From assembly GCF_040784935.1 (NCBI RefSeq), contig NZ_CP160680.1, positions 1,293,501 through 1,357,500 on the forward strand: 64,000 bases of DNA. The letters run 5' to 3'. This DNA is from Lewinella sp. LCG006 (GTDB lineage: Bacteria > Bacteroidota > Bacteroidia > Chitinophagales > Saprospiraceae). The notes below the pieces were generated by a model. That model was given only the letters and a program-made list of their open reading frames with translations, had not been told where the DNA came from and ran no database searches. This document shows, piece by piece, positions 1 through 9,394 of the stretch (position 1 is its first letter; the number at the start of each line of letters is the position of its first letter). A program made the translations under genes and the position numbers.

Positions 1-17
1 GTAATATGTGCGACTTG

Positions 18-60
18 ACGCTCCATTCGGAACAAACCGGGTGGAGCGTTTTATATTTTT
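18..60 (+). terminator. Rho-independent terminator of an off-window gene
   Basis: The stem ACGCTCCA (18-25) pairs with TGGAGCGT (42-49), with a possible inner CGG/CCG pairing, and is followed by the T-rich tail TTTATATTTTT. The tail is only on the + side, so it most likely ends a + strand gene lying left of the window. Confidence 0.6.
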
Positions 61-69
61 GGACAGTGT

Positions 70-921
70 TTATTTCATAATTCTCCTTACCCGCTTCACC
101 CGTTTCAATACCAAGATTCGAAGAACAAGCGCGGCAACAATGATCACCCCACCCACAATAGCCATGGCGCTGGGACGCTCACCAAAACCAATTGCTACCC
201 ATACAGGGTTGAACAGAGGCTCTAACATGGTCAACAAACTAGCTTCTGTAGCGGTGGTTCGTTTCAAACCATAAGTGAACAATAAATACCCGAGCCCCAT
301 CTGGATCAAGCCAAGATAGGCCAGCATCAGGTGTTCTGATCCCGTAAATGTTCCGGCAGCCAGAAAGCTGGGGAGGCCCACCAAGACCACCAAAAAATTC
401 CCCCAGAAAACTGCCGATACATGGTACTCGTGCGGATTCGCCCGCTGCCCGAGCATAAAACCGGCATAAGCAACACCCGACAGTGCAGCAATCAGGAGCC
501 CCCAGCCTCCAGAGACATCCAACCCGTCCATAAAAAAGAGGCTCATCCCCAAAAAGCACAAGACCGTCGTAATGATATTGATGGGTTGATATTTCTGCTT
601 GAAAAGCAAAGGCTCTAATAGCAAAACATAAGCCACGCCTGTGTACTGCAGAAAAATGGCATTCGCCGCCGTCGTCAACTTGGTCGCCGAAACAAAACAA
701 ATGAGCAGGGCTGCATAAAAAAGGCTGTTCCACAGGGTAAGCCAATTGAAAGTAAAGACCTTCAGCCGGTAAACCGCAAAAAAGACCAGCATTGTATACA
801 TGGCCCGGACGCAGAGAATGGTAAAGGCTTCTTGCGGCAACCACTTAATAAATAGTCCTGCACTGCTCCACACCAGTGCCGCCAACAAAACGGTGATTAA
901 ACCTTTGTTTCTTTCGTTCAT
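70..921 (-). CDS. EamA/DMT-family membrane transporter
   Basis: A 283-residue, ten-helix-type inner-membrane protein of the drug/metabolite transporter superfamily, with two EamA halves; such proteins export or exchange small metabolites, and the substrate cannot be read from the sequence. The start at 921 (protein begins MNERNKGLITVLLAALVW) puts the first hydrophobic helix right after a short charged N-terminus. An in-frame upstream start at 987 would overlap dacB by 56 bases and add 22 atypical residues, so I rejected it. The C-terminus is strongly basic (KRVKRVRR), fitting a cytoplasmic tail. It lies 10 bases downstream of dacB on the same strand and is probably cotranscribed with it. Confidence 0.85.
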   Translation of the reverse strand: MNERNKGLITVLLAALVWSSAGLFIKWLPQEAFTILCVRAMYTMLVFFAVYRLKVFTFNWLTLWNSLFYAALLICFVSATKLTTAANAIFLQYTGVAYVLLLEPLLFKQKYQPINIITTVLCFLGMSLFFMDGLDVSGGWGLLIAALSGVAYAGFMLGQRANPHEYHVSAVFWGNFLVVLVGLPSFLAAGTFTGSEHLMLAYLGLIQMGLGYLLFTYGLKRTTATEASLLTMLEPLFNPVWVAIGFGERPSAMAIVGGVIIVAALVLRILVLKRVKRVRRIMK

Positions 922-931
922 TTTACTGAAA

Positions 932-2398
932 TTATTCCGCCAGGCGAGCCATGATATCCAACAACTTCCGGCGGGCGTCGCCTCCACTTCCTTCGTAATT
1001 ATTCAGGAGCACACTAAAAGCCAGCACCTTCCCAGCGCGATTGGTAACATAACCAGAATAGGCTCTTACTTGCTCCAAAGAGCCACTTTTAGCGCGCAAT
1101 TTACCCTCCGCAGCGGTTCCTTTCAGGCTGTTCTTCAAACTCCCTGAACGGCCAGCTAAAGGAAGGCTCTCCCAAAATACCGACTGTATATCCTGGTCGC
1201 GATACATCGTACTAAGCAAAGCGCAAAAGAACGCTGGTGGCAGTACATTCCGCGGCGACATCCCCGAACCATCGTAAATTTGTACACCTCCAAGATCAAG
1301 CCCGCGACCTTCCCAATATTCATGGATAGCTGCGATACCGGCCGCTGCACTCCCCTCCCCTTTGACCTTGCTGCCGATGGCTCGCAATAGGGCTTCTGCG
1401 TATAGATTTACGCTCTCCATATTCGTCCGGTCAACGATTTTCCTTAATGGAAGACTTTGGTGCGTGTACAAAATCTTGGGATTACCCAAGGCTGATGCAG
1501 AAGTACCTAAACTACGCATCGTTGCTGGTGGGCGTAAGCAAAGAATCCCTACTCCTTCTAAAGCATCACGCAACTGCTGAGCGGCAAATAAGGGCGGATC
1601 AGGAATAGCACCCTTGATTGTAAACAAGCCACTCCCCACCGGAATGGTGCCACGCAGATGTCGTGTGTAAGTGTAAGGAGCGCCATAGATATAAGCATTG
1701 TCGCCCGATCCGCGTTCCGCACTCGTTATTTCATTGATAAATTGCAGTCCTGGCACCTTGGGTTGGGTAGTTACAACAGGAGGCACTGCATCTAATTGAC
1801 CCACTTGCTGAAAACGGAGGTAGTACAAATTATCGTGCAAATTCAGTCCAAATGCACCACATCCATAGTAGTTCCCCATGTCCAACCATTGCCAATGACT
1901 ACCATTCACTGCGGAGCTAAAAGCTCGTTCATCTGTGATGACACGGCCAGTAACTTGGCGGATACCTGCCTGTTGTACCGCCATTCGAAAACGCTCCAGG
2001 ATCGCCTCCAAGCCGGGGGTACCTTCCATTTCTGGCGAGCCCAGGGTAGGGTCACCACTTCCAATGAGATAGAGGTTGCCACTCAATACACCTTGTGCAT
2101 CAATGTAGCCATCATAGGCCAACTGGGTTGTAAAGCGATGGTCAGGCCCCAGTATTTTGAGTGCTGAAGCCGTCGTAAAGAGTTTTAGATTCGAAGCAGG
2201 TATAAGGCTTTTTTCACTACCAATCCCTGCTAATTCCTCCCCGGTAGCAGCATCCACCACGGAAACGCCCACACTGGCGTGTAAAAAATAATCATCTGCT
2301 GCCCACTGGTCAATACTTTTCTGTAAGGCCGTTTGTGCAACAAGGAATCCATCCACAAATAAGCTGATTAGCAAGAAAAAAACGGTACGACTATACAT
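932..2398 (-). CDS. dacB: D-alanyl-D-alanine carboxypeptidase/endopeptidase (PBP4 type, S13)
   Basis: A periplasmic penicillin-binding protein of 488 residues that trims or cuts peptidoglycan peptide cross-links. A signal peptide covers about residues 1-21. The three active-site motifs of family S13 are all present: SxxK as S69-N-L-K72, SxN as S329-V-N331, and K-S/T-G as K437-S-G439. The long insert between motif 1 and motif 2 is characteristic of PBP4 (Pfam Peptidase_S13). The length is normal for the family. The gene is followed by an EamA transporter; upstream is a 125-bp imperfect palindrome, so its promoter must lie in or near that hairpin. Confidence 0.93.
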   Translation of the reverse strand: MYSRTVFFLLISLFVDGFLVAQTALQKSIDQWAADDYFLHASVGVSVVDAATGEELAGIGSEKSLIPASNLKLFTTASALKILGPDHRFTTQLAYDGYIDAQGVLSGNLYLIGSGDPTLGSPEMEGTPGLEAILERFRMAVQQAGIRQVTGRVITDERAFSSAVNGSHWQWLDMGNYYGCGAFGLNLHDNLYYLRFQQVGQLDAVPPVVTTQPKVPGLQFINEITSAERGSGDNAYIYGAPYTYTRHLRGTIPVGSGLFTIKGAIPDPPLFAAQQLRDALEGVGILCLRPPATMRSLGTSASALGNPKILYTHQSLPLRKIVDRTNMESVNLYAEALLRAIGSKVKGEGSAAAGIAAIHEYWEGRGLDLGGVQIYDGSGMSPRNVLPPAFFCALLSTMYRDQDIQSVFWESLPLAGRSGSLKNSLKGTAAEGKLRAKSGSLEQVRAYSGYVTNRAGKVLAFSVLLNNYEGSGGDARRKLLDIMARLAE

Positions 2399-2460
2399 AA
2401 GGTCTGGATTTATTTTCCTGGCTGCAATATCGTAATAAGGGATGGTTTGAGAATGCTTAG

Positions 2461-2585
2461 TGACGGATCAAAAATAACTGATTCCATTTTTGATTCGCTA
2501 AAATTTTCTAAGCAAGCAACTAAAAGGAGCTTGCGTGAAAATATTTGCGAATCGTTGAAAAAAATGGAATCAGTTATTTCCGTCA
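2461..2585. repeat. Long imperfect inverted repeat (MITE-like hairpin)
   Basis: Both arms begin TGACGGA and share the block AATAACTGATTCCATTTTT, then ATTCGC, ATTTTC and GCAAGC in the same order. They are about 55 bases each, separated by roughly a dozen bases (AACTAAAAGGA). An open frame of 66 codons over this region (2410-2610, - strand) is a by-product of the hairpin. It sits upstream of dacB. It could be a miniature transposable element or a strong RNA hairpin; no transposase is nearby. Confidence 0.7.
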
Positions 2586-2597
2586 AATTACTTAGAT

Positions 2598-2664
2598 AAA
2601 AAAAGCTCACTGCCTTGGGAGATGCTTATTTTAGAAAATCTAAAAGAGCACTAAGGCAGTGAGC
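2598..2664 (-). terminator. Terminator of the secreted protease gene
   Basis: A perfect 12-bp stem (GCTCACTGCCTT at 2605-2616, AAGGCAGTGAGC at 2653-2664) encloses a second small hairpin (TTTTAGA/TCTAAAA). On the - strand it is followed by seven T residues (A run at 2598-2604). It lies 36 bases past the stop codon of the protease gene. Confidence 0.8.
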
Positions 2665-2700
2665 AGAAAACAGTAAACTGTTCTTTTGTATATTCCTTTA

Positions 2701-5700
2701 CTACTGTACCATTATTCTGGCCGTGGTTTGTGCCTTACCGCTTTGGAGTCGCAATAAATACGCACCTGCTGGCAAATCACTGAGGTCCAGTTGGTACCTA
2801 CCGCTCAGAGCCGACAAACGTACGTGACGCAACTGTTGGCCCTGAACACTTATTACATCAACAAAGAGGTCATCATTGAGTTCTGCACTTAAGGAAATTT
2901 GTACTGGCCCAGTCGTGGGGTTTGGCCAAATTTCCAAGCGTGTCCCAGCCAGTTCCAGCACCGCATTGCTTTCCACAACCGTGAATACAAAAAATCCGGA
3001 AAGGGACTCTCCACAATCATTGACAGCAGCTACTCGCCAGTAGTATTGGCCAATGGCTAAACTCGTAGCATAAGTTGTACCGTTGACGGTTTCGTTCACC
3101 AACACATCGGTGAAGGTATCGTCCGTAGCGATTTCTATTTGGTAGTTATCGGCACCAGCCACAGCAGTCCAGGAAAAGTCGACAGGAGTTCCACCTGGCA
3201 CTTCAGCGGTATTTGCTGGCACCTGCAAAGCAGACAATGTGGGTGCTGTTTCTACATTGACGGTTACCTGACCTACATTGGAATATCCTTCGCCGGTGAT
3301 GGTCACGGAAAGGACGTAGGTTCCGGGAGCGATTCCCAAGAAGTTGTTCCACACCAAGCTCAGTACACGACTACCAGCAGCAAAGCTGGAAGTAAATCCA
3401 CTAAAATCAGCAGCTGGATTTGCATTTACACTCACGCTCAGTTGATCACCAAAGCCTTCGCCCAGCGTAAACGTAGCGGTTGTTTGGTCTGCCAGACAAC
3501 TGTTGAGCGTCGGCTGACCAGTCGCTACTGTAATATCAGGGCTTGTTGTGAAACTAAAGATAGGACTGGCATTACCTGTACCACAATCGTTTTCGCCCAC
3601 TACTTGCCAATAGTAAGTGGTGTTATACATCAACAATCCCGTAGCTACCGAAGGATTCAAGGCAGGAAATACCAAGACGGGGTTGCTCAAGTCAGGGTTT
3701 GTTGAAAGGGTCATCACGTAGCCCGTGGCACTTGCCAGTGGGGTCCACTGCAATAGGGTCGACAAGTTTACATCTACCGCACCGTTAGCAGGAGCATTCA
3801 GTACCGGGGTACCTGGTGTTCCTACTACTTGCAAGTTGAGCATAGCAATGGCCGTTTCATTACCATCGGTACCTTGCAGGCTAATGTTAAAGTTACCGTT
3901 GCTCGTCAGGTTATTAAAGGTAACGGTGATCGTGCTGCCGGGTATAACAGGATTGGTTTCAAAATCAACGGTTGCACCCCCTGGTAGGTTGGAGGCACTG
4001 AGCGTTACAGGACCGTTGAAACCGGTTCCGATAGTTAAGTCAAATATACCAAAACCTCCGTTACAAGCACTTACTACATTCGTAGAAGGGACGAGTATTA
4101 CCTCCGAAGGTGCCAAGGTACAGATGTCCAGGTTCCAACCAAACAAGTTACCAGCGTCAGCGTCGGCGTTATCAACAATAGTGAGGGTCCAGAGACCATT
4201 TGCTTCTTCTCCTACAAAGGTACTGAAGGGCTGGGCTGGCTGAAAATCCCCCTGAATGGCAATGCCACCACCGTTGCAGGTAGCTTGAAAATCAGCGGCC
4301 GTATCGGTTGCATCGTCAGAAAAATTGGCCAAAATGCCACCCTGGTTACAATTAGGTCGGTTAAACAAAGTGATCACCGTTCCGGTTGGAGAAGTCAGGG
4401 TAGCGTTAAGGTCTCCCATGTAGGTATGGTTGCTGCTAAGGTTGCTCAGGCTCACCTCCTGGATTGCGCCCATTTGGTTCACCATCAAGGTAGAGGTAGT
4501 AATGGTACCATTAGCCGGGCCGATCGTAACCCCCTCCGTAGAAGCAGTATTGATGGCACAAGTAATGGCTATCGTTGTAAACTGAAAAGCCGCTGACCAT
4601 GCTCCCTCACCACAGATGTTGGTAGCACGCACACGCCAGTAGTAATTCGTTTGAATTTCCAATTCGGGGGTCTGGAAAGAGGTTTCCGTAAGGTTCATAC
4701 CCATCCCAACAATATTGGTAAAAGCAGGATCGGTAGCAATTTCTACATCATAATCAACACCTAGTGGTTCTGGCACCCAGGTAAGCAATACACTCGTAAG
4801 TTCATCAACAGCCATGTCTGTTGGACTCAATAATGTTGCTCCTGCAGGAGCTCCTGCAAGCACGGTGAGGCTGAGACCTTGCGTACTTTCATTGGTACCA
4901 TCGGTGCCGTCGAGAATGATATTAAAATTACCATCGGTTGTCAGACTACTAAAGGTGACCGTGATCGTGCTACCGGGCATAGCGGGGTTGGCTTCAAAAT
5001 CCACTACGGCTCCATTAGGCAGGTTGCTTGCACTGAGGCTTACAGGGCCTTCGAACCCGTTACCAATCGTCAAGTCTACTACCGCGAAGTCACCAACACA
5101 GGTGCCCAATTCATCGGTAGAAGGCGTCAGCGCAATTTCCGAAGTTACCAAAGTACAAATCTCCAAATTCCAGCCCAGCAAGTCTCCACCGTCCTGATTG
5201 GCATTATCGACAATCGTCAGTGTCCACAAGCCACTTGCTTCTTCGCCAACAAAAGTACTGAAGGGCTGAGCTGGTTGGAACTCGCCCTGAATGGCGATCC
5301 CGCCACCATTGCAAGTCCCCACAAAATCAGCGGCCGTAGCAGTAGCGTCATCCGCAAAGCTGGCCAGGATACCTTGCTGGTTACAAGAAGGTCGATTAAA
5401 TAAATTAATCACCGTCCCAGATGGCGAAGTCAACGTAGCATTGAGGTCTCCCATCCAGGTATGGTTGCTGCTAAGGTTGGTGAGCCTCAAATCAAGAATT
5501 TCTCCCGTTTGGGCAATCATCAAGGTCGAAGTCGTGATGGTACCGTTGTTTGGACCAATGGTAATCCCCTCCGTAGCGGCGGTATTGATTGCACAACTGA
5601 CCGCAGCCGTTGTGAATTGGAACGCCGCTGACCAAGCGCCATCGCCACAGATATTTGCGGAACGAACGCGCCAGTAGTAATCCGTCAAGATGTCCAGGTT

Positions 5701-7554
5701 GGGTGTTAAAAACGAAGTTTCAGTAAGATTCATCCCCGAACCAATGATATTGGTAAAGTTGGGATCTGTAGCAATTTCCACATCGTAACTCTCCACAAGT
5801 GGCTGTCCCATCCAGGTAAGCAATAAACCCGTAAACTGATCAACAGCCATATCTATAGGGCTCAGTAAAGTTGTTGCAGCAGGGGTTCCTGAAAGAATGG
5901 TCAGGGTGAGGGTCTGGTTGCTCACGTTGGTGCCATCGGTACCGTTGAGTACAAAGGAATAAACACCCTCGGGAAGGTTCTCGGTGCCGGTGATCGTCAT
6001 TTGCGTGCCTTCTCCGGGATTGACTATTGTTTCGTCAAAAACAGCGGTCAGCCCTATTGGAAGATTGACCAAGGTCAGGTTAACAGGGCCAAAAAAGTTT
6101 TCATTTACGCTGATATCGTAGGTAGCGGTTGATGGCGCACATAGCGTTTGTACCGCAGGAGTAGCTCCAGCGAAGAAGCTGCACTGAAGCTGGGCACGAC
6201 CAGGAATTTCCAGTACACCGGTATTGTCTGGATCCAGCCAATCGCGTAAGCGCGTACTGGGAGTCCCGCCTCCTTCCCAGGAAGTAAAGAACCAACCATA
6301 ACTATCGTAGGAGTCGTTGTTGCAAGATGCGGCACCACCATGTAGCTGGCCAATGACTTGCTTGTTGCTATTAAAAATAGGAGAGCCTGAAGAACCTCCT
6401 TCGGTGGTACCAATGTCCCAATCTTCAATGATGAGGTGGTTGCCATCAGGAACAGGTGTAGCACCCGAACCCCAATTACCCGTATAAACGCCATCAAACT
6501 CAAAGCTAATGCGCTTTTCGTCGGTGCTAGGGTGATGAATCCCGATAATTGTATCCTGCGCTAATACTTCGCGCGCATCCCAACCGGCAAACCAGGCGTC
6601 TGCTGTTTCGGAAACAGGATCGTCGAGCTCTACCAGGGTCATGTCGGAAGGTGCATAAGCAGCACGGAAAATTGATCCCGTATTGAAATCAGCAAGGCTA
6701 CCATCGCCATTGCCACCGCTGGCAGGTGAGCCGGGTTGGCGACAGACGCTGTTGATATAATTCCAATACACCACCAAACTAGGGGCGTTGCCATTGTTTA
6801 TCCCACAGTGATTGGCCGTCATAAAGAAAGGGGCACAATCCTGGCGAGCATTGCTCACCAGGAAACCAGTACAAAAAGTCCCACCTCCGGTAGAGATCAC
6901 CCCAACCGACTGGATAATATCTCGGTAATTATCCACGATACCCCAGCCGTCGGCAGCTCCACAAACAACATCCAGGTTACAAGAACCCGAAAGAACGCTA
7001 GAAGCAATATCACCAAAACCAAGAAAATCATGGTTAACGGATTTCAGATGAAGCCTTAGCTCGCTCTGTCGAGCCGCAGGTAGGCTCACTTCAATGACCA
7101 GCTCATCGCCGGGGATGACTGGTGTCCATAGCTCTTCGTGGTCTTCGTTATCAGCAGGCGTAAATGGGCCTTGCACCAACGAACCATCCGGGGTATAGAG
7201 CATCAGCTGCCCGCCAGGAGGCATCCGGTACTGATCGAAACCAAAATTGATGGACTTGGCCCCCGGCGAAGGTACCCGCAGTCGCCAAACGGCCGTACCA
7301 TTGGCCACTTCCCAGGTACCATGTGTATTGGGCGACACATTGACTTCAATGGTTTCCGCAAAACGAGGAGCCCGCCCTGGTGCGCGACGTGCTTGTTCGG
7401 CTTGTAATAATTCCTTATTGTCGAGCCTAGGTAGTTGTAATTGTTCAACTTCACTAAGCGGCGTAGATGTTGCTGCTAAATTTTGTGCGGCGAGGCCATT
7501 GAGCGTAAGGCATACCGTTGATAGCAGCAAAAGCATAGTAAAAAGCTTTTGCAT
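2701..7554 (-). CDS. Secreted trypsin-like serine protease with two P domains and T9SS anchor
   Basis: A 1617-residue exported protein. The start at 7554 (MQKLFTMLLLLSTVCL...) gives a clean signal peptide ending near LAAQN; an upstream ATG at 7596 would add 14 polar residues. The protease domain has the chymotrypsin-fold triad: H249 in TANHCG, D304 in SDMTLVEL and S389 in GGSSGSP, resembling lysyl-endopeptidase-type enzymes of Bacteroidota. After it come Ig-like and fibronectin-III-like segments and two closely similar proprotein-convertase P domains (each with SSNHT.MGDLNATL and STFVGEEA.GLWTLTI). A T9SS type A sorting domain (EIWPNPTTGPVQISL...) ends the protein. It probably degrades extracellular proteins and is released or anchored at the surface. 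It is monocistronic, with its own terminator. Confidence 0.9.
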   Translation of the reverse strand: MQKLFTMLLLLSTVCLTLNGLAAQNLAATSTPLSEVEQLQLPRLDNKELLQAEQARRAPGRAPRFAETIEVNVSPNTHGTWEVANGTAVWRLRVPSPGAKSINFGFDQYRMPPGGQLMLYTPDGSLVQGPFTPADNEDHEELWTPVIPGDELVIEVSLPAARQSELRLHLKSVNHDFLGFGDIASSVLSGSCNLDVVCGAADGWGIVDNYRDIIQSVGVISTGGGTFCTGFLVSNARQDCAPFFMTANHCGINNGNAPSLVVYWNYINSVCRQPGSPASGGNGDGSLADFNTGSIFRAAYAPSDMTLVELDDPVSETADAWFAGWDAREVLAQDTIIGIHHPSTDEKRISFEFDGVYTGNWGSGATPVPDGNHLIIEDWDIGTTEGGSSGSPIFNSNKQVIGQLHGGAASCNNDSYDSYGWFFTSWEGGGTPSTRLRDWLDPDNTGVLEIPGRAQLQCSFFAGATPAVQTLCAPSTATYDISVNENFFGPVNLTLVNLPIGLTAVFDETIVNPGEGTQMTITGTENLPEGVYSFVLNGTDGTNVSNQTLTLTILSGTPAATTLLSPIDMAVDQFTGLLLTWMGQPLVESYDVEIATDPNFTNIIGSGMNLTETSFLTPNLDILTDYYWRVRSANICGDGAWSAAFQFTTAAVSCAINTAATEGITIGPNNGTITTSTLMIAQTGEILDLRLTNLSSNHTWMGDLNATLTSPSGTVINLFNRPSCNQQGILASFADDATATAADFVGTCNGGGIAIQGEFQPAQPFSTFVGEEASGLWTLTIVDNANQDGGDLLGWNLEICTLVTSEIALTPSTDELGTCVGDFAVVDLTIGNGFEGPVSLSASNLPNGAVVDFEANPAMPGSTITVTFSSLTTDGNFNIILDGTDGTNESTQGLSLTVLAGAPAGATLLSPTDMAVDELTSVLLTWVPEPLGVDYDVEIATDPAFTNIVGMGMNLTETSFQTPELEIQTNYYWRVRATNICGEGAWSAAFQFTTIAITCAINTASTEGVTIGPANGTITTSTLMVNQMGAIQEVSLSNLSSNHTYMGDLNATLTSPTGTVITLFNRPNCNQGGILANFSDDATDTAADFQATCNGGGIAIQGDFQPAQPFSTFVGEEANGLWTLTIVDNADADAGNLFGWNLDICTLAPSEVILVPSTNVVSACNGGFGIFDLTIGTGFNGPVTLSASNLPGGATVDFETNPVIPGSTITVTFNNLTSNGNFNISLQGTDGNETAIAMLNLQVVGTPGTPVLNAPANGAVDVNLSTLLQWTPLASATGYVMTLSTNPDLSNPVLVFPALNPSVATGLLMYNTTYYWQVVGENDCGTGNASPIFSFTTSPDITVATGQPTLNSCLADQTTATFTLGEGFGDQLSVSVNANPAADFSGFTSSFAAGSRVLSLVWNNFLGIAPGTYVLSVTITGEGYSNVGQVTVNVETAPTLSALQVPANTAEVPGGTPVDFSWTAVAGADNYQIEIATDDTFTDVLVNETVNGTTYATSLAIGQYYWRVAAVNDCGESLSGFFVFTVVESNAVLELAGTRLEIWPNPTTGPVQISLSAELNDDLFVDVISVQGQQLRHVRLSALSGRYQLDLSDLPAGAYLLRLQSGKAQTTARIMVQ

Positions 7555-7750
7555 ATCCCTGATGTTGTTTGATGATGTTGAGCGACGGGCAATCATTAAC
7601 TGTCAGGTTGTCAAGTAGAGGTTTTGACAGTTATTGATCATACATCGCAAATCCACCCAAAATTAATGGAATTGTGTAGATGCCCCAATAAGGCTCGATA
7701 TTTTAGCACATTGGAGACAAAGAAAGTGGCTTTATGTTCCGTAAAAGATA

Positions 7751-8182
7751 TCATTCGTAGACAAAATCAAAGCGCAGGTTGATCCAGTCATTTTCTTCAC
7801 GCAAGCATTCCATGAAGTCCGCATCTAGCGGAATCTCCCACGTCATGAATCCGTGATCGGGCAAGGGTTCAGCTATGTTGGGCACCACCAAGGTGCAGTA
7901 ACCATTATCCACAAAAAGGGTTTCTGCCAACAGGTTGCCCGACACCGTACAATAACGGAGCTTTAATAAGGGGGCATCCCAATCAAAATCTACCGAAAAA
8001 TCTGGTTGGCAGCCCAACAAGGACATTCCGCCAGGATGCCAATTTTCGGCCCATGAAAAAAGGTTGTCTTCGAGATCGTAGGCAATCTCAATGTGCGTCA
8101 CGTTGGGTGACGGTGTCGTAGGCTGACAAGCTCCAAAACTTAAGAGGAGCAGCCCCAGGAGTAAGTTGGTTAAGTTTCTCAT
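7751..8182 (-). CDS. Small hypothetical lipoprotein
   Basis: 143 residues with an N-terminal lipoprotein signal (hydrophobic stretch, then lipobox LSFGAC with Cys19). The mature part is acidic and rich in Trp, Cys and Leu, with no family I recognise. It is probably exported and lipid-anchored. It stands alone between the protease gene and the RhuM-like gene. Confidence 0.75.
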   Translation of the reverse strand: MRNLTNLLLGLLLLSFGACQPTTPSPNVTHIEIAYDLEDNLFSWAENWHPGGMSLLGCQPDFSVDFDWDAPLLKLRYCTVSGNLLAETLFVDNGYCTLVVPNIAEPLPDHGFMTWEIPLDADFMECLREENDWINLRFDFVYE

Positions 8183-8261
8183 GGAGCCAATATGCAGGGA
8201 GAAAGTCCCAAAATCTGGGACTTTTGGATTTTTTTTTAAAAAATCGTATCCACTGCAAGCT

Positions 8262-9269
8262 TTATTTTTTCTTCTTTTCCTGATTTATCAATTTTATCTC
8301 ATTTTCAAGCTCTTTGAGACTTTGCTCTTTTTCTTCTAGCAGTCTTTTTTCTTTGTACTTATCATACTCTACGGTAGCAATTTCATCAGCAAGACTTTTA
8401 CGTACTTTACCTGCATCTTCCAAAATTTCTCTTTCATTGATCGTCAAGATGTCATTGAGCTTTTTTATCCAGTCTTTCATGTACATCGGCTTCTTCGCTT
8501 GTGCCTGTGCTTGAGCAAATGCCAAATATTGTTCGACAAGCAGATTCAATTGTTTAAGCTCATCTTCAGATAAATAGTTCTTTGCAACCGTGACATCAGA
8601 TTTCCTGATTTTCTCACCTTTCCAGGTCGTTAATCCCATATTTTGCTTTTCAGCATTGACCCGTTTTTTTATCAACTCAGCCGCAGTATGTTGATGGACA
8701 GCCCAATGCAATTTGTTTTGAACCGTTGCATAAAAATCTTTACTTAAATCAGCATTTGAATCATAATCAATACTTGTCGTATAGATATCCTTTACTTTTT
8801 GATAAAATATCTTCTCGGAGCTCCGGATATCCCGAATCCTCTCCAACAGTTCATCAAAATAATTCATTTGATTCCCTGACTTCAAACGCTCATCATCTAA
8901 AACGAAGCCTTTTATCAGGTATTCCTTGAGTTGCTGTGTCGCCCAAATTCGGAACTGTGTACCTCTGTGAGAATTCACTCTATAGCCAACAGCAATAATT
9001 ATATCGAGATTAAAATAGATGATTTCTCTCCGGACACTCCTCTCCCCTTCTTCACGAACTTGTGCAATTTTTGCACAAGTTGATTTCTCATCTAGCTCAC
9101 CCGTCTTATAAATATTTTTGATGTGCCGAAGTATAGAAGTTCTATCTGTTTGAAACAATTCCTCCATTTGGGCATGATTCAGCCAAACAGTTTCATTATC
9201 TAAGACTACTTCAATCTTGGTTTGCCCGTTCTCGGTTTGGTATAAAATTATTTCTCCATTCATATTCAA
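8262..9269 (-). CDS. RhuM-family protein
   Basis: A 335-residue protein with the RhuM (virulence RhuM, PF13310) fold. The N-terminal half carries the family's hallmarks: WLNHAQMEELFQTDRTSILRHI-type text, then REIIYFNLDIIIAVGYRVNS and FRIWATQQLKEYLIKGF. The C-terminal third is a charged coiled coil (KYKEKRLLEEKEQSLKELENEIK). Family members are cytoplasmic, occur in pathogenicity or defence islands, and have no agreed biochemical function. The gene is visibly more AT-rich than its neighbours, suggesting horizontal acquisition. It has no partner gene here. The start could also be the second ATG, two codons downstream. Confidence 0.85.
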   Translation of the reverse strand: MNMNGEIILYQTENGQTKIEVVLDNETVWLNHAQMEELFQTDRTSILRHIKNIYKTGELDEKSTCAKIAQVREEGERSVRREIIYFNLDIIIAVGYRVNSHRGTQFRIWATQQLKEYLIKGFVLDDERLKSGNQMNYFDELLERIRDIRSSEKIFYQKVKDIYTTSIDYDSNADLSKDFYATVQNKLHWAVHQHTAAELIKKRVNAEKQNMGLTTWKGEKIRKSDVTVAKNYLSEDELKQLNLLVEQYLAFAQAQAQAKKPMYMKDWIKKLNDILTINEREILEDAGKVRKSLADEIATVEYDKYKEKRLLEEKEQSLKELENEIKLINQEKKKK

Positions 9270-9394
9270 AGCATATTAGCGTCTAGGTAAAATTACAAAA
9301 AAAAACACCTACAATAGCACTTTTTGTTTTTTTTAAAAAAATTTAAAACAAAACTCCGCTCCTGGTCTCTTTGCTTAATAGTAACAACCCGTAT

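Noticed and set aside
2410-2610. 66-codon open frame on the - strand upstream of dacB
   Set aside because: It lies across the long inverted repeat and has no recognisable protein features.
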